A stretch of 19,982 nucleotides of DNA from Acidimicrobiaceae bacterium. Its GTDB lineage: Bacteria > Actinomycetota > Acidimicrobiia > Acidimicrobiales > Ilumatobacteraceae. Where the stretch lies: contig PMCN01000062.1 in NCBI GenBank assembly GCA_003154135.1, positions 1-19,982 of the forward strand. The letters run 5' to 3'. Below the pieces are notes generated by a model, which was given only the letters and a program-made list of their open reading frames with translations, searched no databases and was not told the DNA's origin. Below, one piece after another: positions 7,227 through 12,726 of this stretch. Each line of letters begins with the position of its first letter. Position 1 is the first letter of the stretch. Both the position numbers and the translations under genes were made by a program.

Positions 7227-8663
7227 ATGACTTCTCTCGCCGATGACACCCGCTGGCTCGACGCCACCGATCAGGCCGCACTGGTGCGACGCGGCGACGC
7301 CACGCCGCTCGAGCTCCTCGAAGCCGCCATCGAGCGCATCGAGGCGCTCGACCCCGCGCTGAACGCAGTGGTGATCCGCTGGTTCGACCACGCCCGCGAC
7401 ACCGCGGCCGGTCCGCTGCCCGATGGCGCGTTCCGCGGGGTGCCGTTCCTCCTCAAGGATCTGTGGGCCCACTACGCCGGGCAGCCGCTGTCGAACGGGT
7501 GCCGGGCCCTGAAGAACACCATGCTGCCGTCGGCTGCCGACACCACGCTCGTCTCGCGGTTCCGCGCCGCTGGCTTGGTGACCGCCGGCCGCACCAACAG
7601 TCCCGAGTTCGGCAGTCTGCCCACCACGGAGCCCCTCGCCTGGGGACCCACGCGCAACCCGTGGAACACCGCTCACTCGCCCGGAGGTTCGAGCGGCGGA
7701 TCCGCGGCGGCGGTGGCCTCCGGCATGGTGCCGATCGCCCATGCCAGCGACGGCGGCGGCAGCATCCGCATCCCCGCGTCGGCGTGCGGCCTCGTCGGCC
7801 TCAAGCCGTCGCAGGGTCGCATCACGCTCGGGCCGTTCCGCGACGAGAGCAACCTCGGTGTCGAGCTGTGCGTCAGTCGCACCGTGCGCGACACGGCGGC
7901 GATGCTCGACGCCGTGCAGGGTCCCGGCGTGGGCGACACCGTCATCGCCCCGCCTCCCTCCCGACCGTACGTCGACGAGGTGGGGGCCGACGTGCAGCCG
8001 TTGCGCATCGGCCTGCTCGACCGCCACCCCTTCGGCCACGCGGTGCACCCCGAGTGCGCCGCGGCGGCACGCAGCACGGCAGCACTCCTCGAGAGCATGG
8101 GCCACCACGTCGAGTACGGCTTCCCGGCGGCGATGGCGAACCCCGACTTCGCCCGCCGGTTCGGCGCCCTGTGGAGCACCAACATGGGCGCATCGTTCGC
8201 CCGCGTCGCGGCCCAACTCGGCCGCGAGCTCACCGACGACGACGTCGAGCTCGTCAACCGCGTGCAAGCCGAGTTCGCCCGCGCGGTGAACGGGGTCGAC
8301 TACGCGCTGGCGCTGGCGGCCAACGTCGACTTCCGGCGCGCCGTGCAGCAGTGGTGGGCCGATGGGTGGGACCTGCTCGTCACCCCCACCCTCGGCGAGC
8401 CGCCGCTGCCGATCGGCTCGTTCGAGAACGATCCGGCCAACCCGATGGCGCCGATGGCACGCGCCGGCAACTACGTGCCGTTCACCCCGGCGTTCAACGC
8501 CAGCGGGCAGCCGGCGATCAGCCTGCCGCTCCACTCGACCGCCGACGGCCTGCCGGTCGGGGTGCAGTTGGTGGCCGCGTACGGCCGGGAAGACCTGCTC
8601 CTGCGGGTTGCGGGGCAGCTCGAGAGTGCCCGGCCGTGGGCTGCTCGGCGCCCTGAGGTGTGA
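7227..8663 (+). CDS. Amidase-signature family hydrolase
   Basis: A 478-residue amidase-signature enzyme that hydrolyses C-N amide bonds. The Ser-cisSer-Lys triad is complete: Lys77 in PFLLKDLW, cis-Ser155 in PGGSSGGSA, and the nucleophile Ser179 in DGGGSIRIPASACGLVGLKP, with the usual 24-residue spacing between the two serines. The C-terminal part has FNASGQPAISLPL and LPVGVQLVA, also typical. GatA is unlikely because no gatB/gatC is adjacent; a stand-alone amidase (aryl, acyl or 6-aminohexanoate-dimer type) fits better. The start is ATG at 7227, with GGGGAAG about 15 bases before it. The stop is followed by the operator-rich promoter of the next operon. Confidence 0.93.
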   Translation: MTSLADDTRWLDATDQAALVRRGDATPLELLEAAIERIEALDPALNAVVIRWFDHARDTAAGPLPDGAFRGVPFLLKDLWAHYAGQPLSNGCRALKNTMLPSAADTTLVSRFRAAGLVTAGRTNSPEFGSLPTTEPLAWGPTRNPWNTAHSPGGSSGGSAAAVASGMVPIAHASDGGGSIRIPASACGLVGLKPSQGRITLGPFRDESNLGVELCVSRTVRDTAAMLDAVQGPGVGDTVIAPPPSRPYVDEVGADVQPLRIGLLDRHPFGHAVHPECAAAARSTAALLESMGHHVEYGFPAAMANPDFARRFGALWSTNMGASFARVAAQLGRELTDDDVELVNRVQAEFARAVNGVDYALALAANVDFRRAVQQWWADGWDLLVTPTLGEPPLPIGSFENDPANPMAPMARAGNYVPFTPAFNASGQPAISLPLHSTADGLPVGVQLVAAYGREDLLLRVAGQLESARPWAARRPEV

Positions 8664-8679
8664 TGACCGCACGACGCGC

Positions 8680-8708
8680 TTGACATGACATCATTGTGAT
8701 GTCATACT
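8680..8708 (+). promoter_or_regulatory. Probable sigma-70-type promoter of the small protein/RHH/DUF4097 operon
   Basis: A perfect -35 TTGACA (8680-8685) is followed after exactly 17 bases by CATACT (8703-8708), which matches four of six bases of the -10 consensus. It lies about 50 bp before the first start codon. The TGAYRTCA boxes occupy the spacer and the -10, so a bound protein should block polymerase. Confidence 0.65.
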
Positions 8709-8738
8709 GATGTCAACACAACGTCACGATGACATCAG
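8685..8738. promoter_or_regulatory. Operator array: TGAYRTCA boxes in 11-bp register
   Basis: Four perfect matches to the self-complementary consensus TGAYRTCA start at 8686, 8697, 8708 and 8730. A degenerate fifth (CAACGTCA) starts at 8719, so all five sites are spaced by exactly 11 bp. Read as palindromes, ATGACATCA/TGATGTCAT (8685-8705, 3-bp spacer) and CTGATGTCA/TGACATCAG (8707-8738, 14-bp spacer) are perfect 9-bp inverted repeats. The array covers the promoter. The ribbon-helix-helix protein encoded just downstream is the obvious candidate ligand (inference). Confidence 0.8.
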
Positions 8739-8758
8739 GTCACGCGTCAGGAGCCCCC

Positions 8759-8887
8759 ATGCATCCCGAGTTCAACCCCTACCTGCGGTCCATCCTCGCC
8801 GAGGAGCACCGCAACCGCCTGCGCCGCGTCGAGCGTCTCGGTGGCTTCGGCCTCGAGCGTCGCCCGCCCAAGCCCCGCGGTCACTGA
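8759..8887 (+). CDS. 42-residue basic protein of unknown function
   Basis: ATG at 8759 preceded by AGGAG (8749-8753) at five-base spacing, the best ribosome-binding site in this part of the window. The product begins MHPEFNPYLRSILAEEHRNR and ends RRPPKPRGH. It is rich in Arg, with a likely amphipathic helix (about 7-27) and a Pro/Arg tail, and has no membrane segment or signal. Its stop lies one base before the regulator's ATG, which implies translational coupling, and it is first in the operon behind the operator array. It may be a genuine small protein, such as a partner of the regulator, or a leader peptide. No family is recognised. Confidence 0.7.
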   Translation: MHPEFNPYLRSILAEEHRNRLRRVERLGGFGLERRPPKPRGH

Positions 8888-8888
8888 C

Positions 8889-9350
8889 ATGCGCACCGAA
8901 GCGGTCGTCGCAGCCCTGCAGCGCAGCCTGCGGGCCCAGGCAGCGGTCGTCGGTTCCGACCCCGCGGTCGATGACGCCATCTCCCAACTCGTCGACGCGC
9001 TCGAGCCGGCGCTGCACCTCGTGGTGCTGCAGCTGGCCGAACAGGCCGCCATCGAGGTGGGAGCGCAGCTGCCCGAGCACCGCGTCGACGTCGTCCTCCA
9101 GGACGGCGAGCCCACGTTGCGCGTCACCGAGTCGACGGCGCCCCCCGCCGACGACACGGCGGCCGCCACGGCCGAGGAGTTCGACGCACGCATCACGTTG
9201 CGACTGCCTCCTTCGCTGAAGGAGGCAGTCGAGCGCGCTGCGGTCACGCAGGGCGCCTCGGTGAACGCCTGGGTGGTCGATGCCATCGACAACAGGGCGA
9301 AGAAGATCCGCCGCCGCGGTGGCGCGATCACCGAGGAGTTCGACCTGTGA
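8889..9350 (+). CDS. Transcriptional regulator with a C-terminal ribbon-helix-helix domain
   Basis: A 153-residue protein. Residues about 99-135 have the pattern of a ribbon-helix-helix (Arc/HicB-type) DNA-binding domain: the strand DARITLRLP, helix A SLKEAVERAAVTQG and helix B SVNAWVVDAIDNR, with a basic stretch KKIRRR after it. The N-terminal 80 residues are helical then beta and of unknown role (AISQLVDALEPALHLVVLQL, then VDVVLQDGEPTLRV). They are joined by an Ala/Thr/Asp linker. RHH proteins bind as dimers to short repeated boxes, which suits the upstream array, so autoregulation is likely. ATG at 8889 is chosen over an earlier GTG at 8841 inside the preceding gene. It overlaps the next gene by four bases. 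A perfect hairpin lies in the RHH-coding part. Confidence 0.78.
   Translation: MRTEAVVAALQRSLRAQAAVVGSDPAVDDAISQLVDALEPALHLVVLQLAEQAAIEVGAQLPEHRVDVVLQDGEPTLRVTESTAPPADDTAAATAEEFDARITLRLPPSLKEAVERAAVTQGASVNAWVVDAIDNRAKKIRRRGGAITEEFDL
9201..9231 (+). other. Perfect 14-bp-arm hairpin inside the RHH coding sequence
   Basis: CGACTGCCTCCTTC and GAAGGAGGCAGTCG are exact reverse complements separated by GCT. They encode the start of the DNA-binding fold (R-L-P-P-S-L-K-E-A-V-E). The arm codons CGA, CCT, CCT and GCA end in A or T in a gene that otherwise strongly favours G/C, and each of those third bases is needed for a stem pair. The right arm holds AAGGAGG, a perfect Shine-Dalgarno sequence, sequestered by CCTCCTT, but no ATG or GTG follows at a suitable distance. 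Confidence 0.9.
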
Positions 9351-10123
9351 GCGCCTCCGATCGCACCCGTCACGCCTTCACCGTCGGCGATCACCCGCGC
9401 CTCGAGGTCGAGATCGCTGGCGGCGACGTGCGCGTGCGCGTGGGCCAACCCGGCAACGTGGTCGTCACCGTCGAGGCCGCCGACGCTGGCCAGATCGAGG
9501 TGTCGCACGTGGGCGACACGGTCGTCGTGCGCAAGCCACGCGGCTGGGGCAACAAGCGGCGACACGTCATCATCAACGTCGAGGTACCGGTGGGCATCGA
9601 CCTCGACATCAGCACCGTCTCGGGCGAGATCCGGCTCGAGGGCAGCTTCGGCAACGCCCGCGTGCACACGATCTCGGCCGACGTCTCCATCGACACCATC
9701 CGTCGCGCTGAGGTCGACTCGACGTCGGGCGACGTTCAGCTCCGGGCCACGGGCGCGCTCGACGTGTCGTCGATCTCCGGCGACGTGCGCGTCGGCCTCG
9801 TGCAGGGCCGCCTGAGGGCGTCGCTCACATCGGGCACGCTCCGGGTCGATCGTGTGGAGGGCGACGCCGATGTCGCGAGCATGTCGGGCAACGTGGTGAT
9901 CGGCCGCTGCGACGGCGACGACGTGGCCCTGCGCAGCGTGTCGGGCGACCTCCAGCTCGGTCTGCCCACCGGCATCCGCGTGGAGCCCGAGATCACCACC
10001 GTCAGCGGCCGCACGTCGCTGCCGGCGGCAGCTGCACCGGCACCTGCCACCAGCGCCCCACGGCGGCGGGTGCGGCTGCGGATGCGCTCGGTGTCGGGCG
10101 ACATCCGCATCGAGCGGGTCTGA
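9347..10123 (+). CDS. DUF4097 family beta-strand repeat protein
   Basis: A 258-residue protein built of repeated short beta-turn units with a Ser-Gly-Asp/Glu core: TVSGEIRLEG, STSGDVQLRA, SISGDVRVGL, SMSGNVVIG, SVSGDLQLGL and SVSGDIRIERV. This is the DUF4097/adhesin-like solenoid pattern. There is no signal peptide or membrane helix, so it appears cytoplasmic. A disordered Ala/Pro stretch (about 225-240) precedes the last unit. The start is GTG at 9347, overlapping the regulator stop by four bases, so the two are translationally coupled. Comparable RHH-then-DUF4097 pairs occur in actinobacteria as I recall, but their function is not established. The stop codon begins a 12-bp tandem repeat. 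Confidence 0.85.
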   Translation: MSASDRTRHAFTVGDHPRLEVEIAGGDVRVRVGQPGNVVVTVEAADAGQIEVSHVGDTVVVRKPRGWGNKRRHVIINVEVPVGIDLDISTVSGEIRLEGSFGNARVHTISADVSIDTIRRAEVDSTSGDVQLRATGALDVSSISGDVRVGLVQGRLRASLTSGTLRVDRVEGDADVASMSGNVVIGRCDGDDVALRSVSGDLQLGLPTGIRVEPEITTVSGRTSLPAAAAPAPATSAPRRRVRLRMRSVSGDIRIERV

Positions 10124-10164
10124 CCGGCTACGTGACCGGCTACTTCAACGGCTACTTCAACGGC
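10121..10164. repeat. 12-bp tandem repeat joining two convergent stop codons
   Basis: Units start at 10121 (TGACCGGCTACG), 10133 (TGACCGGCTACT), 10145 (TCAACGGCTACT) and 10157 (TCAACGGC, partial). The first unit begins with the DUF4097 stop codon. On the minus strand the units give CCGTTGAAGTAG-type blocks, so PPK2 ends in Pro-Leu-Lys-TAG and two more TAG codons follow in the same frame at 12-base intervals. The repeat therefore looks like a tandem duplication of the gene end including its stop. Confidence 0.9.
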
Positions 10165-10931
10165 AGGGCGTCGTCGAGGTGCGGGACGTCGAGGCCCCAG
10201 CGCACCATGCCTTCCTCGACTCGAGCGATGAGCGTCTCGACGGCCGCCACGCGTGCCCATCGCTTCTGCTCGCCGGAGACGATGTCCCACGGTGCGAGCT
10301 TGTGGTGCGTGCGTTCGAACATCTCGTCGGCCGCCTGCTCGTAGGCACGGTTCTTCTCCCGGTTGCGCCAGTCCTCGTCGGTGAGCTTCCAACGCTTGAG
10401 CGGATCCGCCGCGCGGCTCTGGAAGCGGCGCAGCTGCTCTTCGTCGCTGATGTGCACGTACATCTTCACCAGAATGGTGCTCTCGACGCAGAGCGACTCC
10501 TCGAAGTCGACGATGGCCTTGTACGCGCGTCGCCATTCGTCGCGGGTGCAGAAGCCTTCGATGCGCTCGACGAGCACGCGCCCGTACCAGCTGCGGTCGA
10601 AGACCGCCATCTGCCCCATTCCCGGGAGCTCGGTGTAGAACCGCCAGAGGAAGTGGTGGAACTTCTCCTCGCGCGTGGGCGCCCCGTAGCTGACCACCCC
10701 GTAGTGCCGGGGGTCGAGGTGGCTCACCATCGCCTTGATGGCGCCGCCCTTGCCCGCCGCGTCGGGACCCTCCAGGATGACCAGCACGCCGGGGCCGAGC
10801 TTGCCCGTGCCGAGGTGACCGCCGAGGGTGAGCCGCAACTGCAGGAAGCGCCGCTGAGCAGCGAGCAGGCGCTTCTCGTACTCGTCGCGATCGAGCCGTG
10901 GTGTCAGGTCGATCTTCTCGAGGCTCGCCAT
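10152..10931 (-). CDS. ppk2: PPK2-family polyphosphate kinase/phosphotransferase
   Basis: A 259-residue single-domain PPK2, which moves phosphate between polyphosphate and nucleotides in the cytoplasm. Walker A is EGPDAAGKGG (55-63), Walker B is FDRSWYGR (about 111-118), and the lid region is RFQSRAADPLKRWKLTDEDW, followed by the conserved FERTHHKLAPWDIV. The length fits a one-domain enzyme. Walker A has EGPDAAG where well-studied class I enzymes have EGRDAAG, so whether it prefers ADP, AMP or GDP cannot be read from the sequence. ATG at 10931 is preferred over GTG two codons upstream. It is 22 bp downstream of the SDR gene on the same strand, probably co-transcribed. Its stop codon lies in the tandem repeat. 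Confidence 0.92.
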   Translation of the reverse strand: MASLEKIDLTPRLDRDEYEKRLLAAQRRFLQLRLTLGGHLGTGKLGPGVLVILEGPDAAGKGGAIKAMVSHLDPRHYGVVSYGAPTREEKFHHFLWRFYTELPGMGQMAVFDRSWYGRVLVERIEGFCTRDEWRRAYKAIVDFEESLCVESTILVKMYVHISDEEQLRRFQSRAADPLKRWKLTDEDWRNREKNRAYEQAADEMFERTHHKLAPWDIVSGEQKRWARVAAVETLIARVEEGMVRWGLDVPHLDDALPLK

Positions 10932-10953
10932 GTGCACAACCTAATCCGAGATG

Positions 10954-11730
10954 TCAGCGCGCCGTCCAGCCACCGTCGACGATCAGGCTCTGACCCGTCA
11001 TGAACGTGCTGCCCGCCCCGGCGAGCAGCAGGAGGGCAGCGTCGAGCTCGTGCTCGTCGCCCATGCGCGGGATGGGCGACATCGTCGCGATGAAGCGCTG
11101 GCTGTCGGCGTCGTCGTCCATGCCCGCGGTCATCTCGCTGCGGAACCAGCCCGGGCAGAGCGCGTTCACACGTATCCCCTTGCGCGCCCACTGCGCGGCC
11201 AGCTCGCGGGTGAGGTTCACCACTGCACCCTTCGACGCGCAGTAGTGCGCCTGCTTCACCGGCGAGGCGGCGACGTGTCCCAGCATGCTGGCGACGTTGA
11301 TGATGCTGCCACCGCCGTGAGCGATCATCGCCGGAGCGACGAGCTTGCTGAGGTGCCACACGGCAGTCACGTTGAGCTCCATCGTGTCGCGGAACGTGTC
11401 GAGCGTCTCCTGCTCCACCGCGACCTTGAACCCGATGCCCGCGTTGTTCACCAGGACATCGATGCGCCCGAACCGGTCGAGTGCCGCCTGGACGAGACGT
11501 TCGCGGTCGCCCTCGAGCGACAGGTCGGCCTGCACGGCCAGCGTGCCCGGCAGGTCGGCCGCCAGTGCATCGAGCCGTTCGACGCGGCGCGCCGCGACCA
11601 CCACGTCGGCACCCACCGCATGCACCACGCGCGCGAACCGGTCACCGAGCCCCGACGACGCGCCGGTGACGACGACGGTGCGCCCGTCGAGACGGAAGAG
11701 GTCGAGGGGGTTGCCGACGGGGTTGCTCAT
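10954..11730 (-). CDS. SDR family NAD(P)-dependent oxidoreductase
   Basis: A 258-residue classical short-chain dehydrogenase/reductase. It has the cofactor motif TGASSGLG (22-29), NNAG (95-98) and a full catalytic tetrad: N120, S148 in INVASM, Y163 and K167 in YCASK. CPGWFRSEM after the active site and a C-terminal GQSLIVDGGW are typical. AARR after the second strand puts Arg where NADPH-preferring enzymes often have it, so NADP use is plausible. The substrate is unknown; the family covers alcohols, ketones and gluconate-type sugars. It is the first gene of a two-gene unit with the PPK2 gene and diverges from the F420-type oxidoreductase across 74 bp. Confidence 0.93.
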   Translation of the reverse strand: MSNPVGNPLDLFRLDGRTVVVTGASSGLGDRFARVVHAVGADVVVAARRVERLDALAADLPGTLAVQADLSLEGDRERLVQAALDRFGRIDVLVNNAGIGFKVAVEQETLDTFRDTMELNVTAVWHLSKLVAPAMIAHGGGSIINVASMLGHVAASPVKQAHYCASKGAVVNLTRELAAQWARKGIRVNALCPGWFRSEMTAGMDDDADSQRFIATMSPIPRMGDEHELDAALLLLAGAGSTFMTGQSLIVDGGWTAR

Positions 11731-11780
11731 GGCCGAGATTCTGCGCCACGGGGCGCGGTCTCGTGAACTCCGGGAGCGCC

Positions 11781-11798
11781 ATCGTGCTGTGACACGAT
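11781..11798. promoter_or_regulatory. Inverted repeat just upstream of the LLM oxidoreductase start
   Basis: ATCGTG and CACGAT form 6-bp arms around six bases, ending six bases before the ATG at 11805. It could be an operator, or a small mRNA stem over the ribosome-binding region, where no clear Shine-Dalgarno is seen. Arms this short can be chance. Confidence 0.25.
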
Positions 11799-11804
11799 GC
11801 GCTC

Positions 11805-12710
11805 ATGAAGGTGCGCATCGGGTTCGGGTTCGGCGTCCGTACGAAGCTGAACGACGGCGGGTTCGCCGAAGTGGTCGACGCGCTCGAGGCGTTGCAGTTC
11901 GACAGTCTGTGGCTGAGCGAACGCATCGGTGGCGAGGCGCCCGATCCGCTGGTGGGCATGGCGTACGCGGCCGGTCGCACGACGCACCTGAAGTTCGGGA
12001 TGAGCGTCATGGTGCTGCCCGGCCGCAACCCGGTGGTCCTCGCCAAGGAGCTGGCCACGCTCGACCGCATGTCGGGCGGCCGCCTGCTCCCCGCATTCGG
12101 GCTGGGGGTGGCCGACCCCCACGAGCAGCAGGCGTTCGGGGTGGAACGCGCCGGCCGCGCGAAGCTGTTCGACGAAGCGATCGCGGTGCTGCGCGGCTGC
12201 TGGGCAGAGGGTGCGCTCACCCACCACGGCGAGCACTTCCACTACGACGGGCTCGAGGTGCGACCCAAGCCCCGCCAGCACCACGTCGACATCTGGCTCG
12301 GCGGCATCGCGCCGTCGGAGCTGCGTCGAGTCGGCCGCCTGGCCGACGGGTGGCTGCCCAGCTTCGTCACGCCCGACGACGCTGCGCGCGGGCGCGAAGT
12401 CATCGAGGCGACCGCCGCCGAGCACGACCGCCGCATCGACCCCGAGCACTTCGGTGCCCTCATCCCGTACGCCCAGGCGCCGCTGCCCGACGCAGTCGTG
12501 GCCGGGCTCGCCAAGCGGCGACCCGACCTCGATGACCCCACCGTGCTGGTGCCCCAGGGATGGGACGCGTTGATCGACACCATCGATCGCTTCGTCGCCG
12601 CCGGCACCAGCAAGTTCGTCGTGCTGCCGATCGTCGAGCCGGCCACTCCCGACGCGTGGGTGCGCCACCTCGAGGCCGCCGCACCGATCGTGCTCGCCCG
12701 CCAGACCTGA
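11805..12710 (+). CDS. LLM-class (luciferase-like) F420-dependent-type oxidoreductase
   Basis: A 301-residue bacterial-luciferase-fold TIM barrel. Visible family features are the N-terminal strand KVRIGFGFG, SLWLSERIGG, the strand KFGMSVMVLPGRNPVVLAKELATLDRMSGGR split by the usual turn, GLGVADPHEQQAFG, and RPKPRQHHVDIWLGG, followed by RLADGWLPSF. This pattern is typical of the actinobacterial F420-dependent LLM group, although FMN enzymes share the fold, so the cofactor is inferred. The substrate is unknown. ATG at 11805 is the natural start. It is probably a monocistronic gene, divergent from the SDR and convergent with a GGDEF-EAL gene only 16 bp away. Confidence 0.88.
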   Translation: MKVRIGFGFGVRTKLNDGGFAEVVDALEALQFDSLWLSERIGGEAPDPLVGMAYAAGRTTHLKFGMSVMVLPGRNPVVLAKELATLDRMSGGRLLPAFGLGVADPHEQQAFGVERAGRAKLFDEAIAVLRGCWAEGALTHHGEHFHYDGLEVRPKPRQHHVDIWLGGIAPSELRRVGRLADGWLPSFVTPDDAARGREVIEATAAEHDRRIDPEHFGALIPYAQAPLPDAVVAGLAKRRPDLDDPTVLVPQGWDALIDTIDRFVAAGTSKFVVLPIVEPATPDAWVRHLEAAAPIVLARQT

Positions 12711-12726
12711 CGCCTGCGCGACTTCG

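Noticed and set aside
5939..8672. Long frames antisense to the MFS and amidase genes (435 and 490 codons)
   Set aside because: They are low-complexity, His/Arg/Glu-rich translations with no domain; the opposite strands encode clear MFS and amidase-signature proteins.
8841..8888. Upstream GTG start for the RHH regulator (16 extra residues)
   Set aside because: It would lie within the 42-residue gene and add Ser/Ala/Pro residues of no clear structure. The ATG at 8889, one base after the small-protein stop, fits coupled translation better.
9218..9240. Internal translation start driven by AAGGAGG inside the RHH gene
   Set aside because: No ATG or GTG follows within a usable distance, and the Shine-Dalgarno is locked in a perfect stem.
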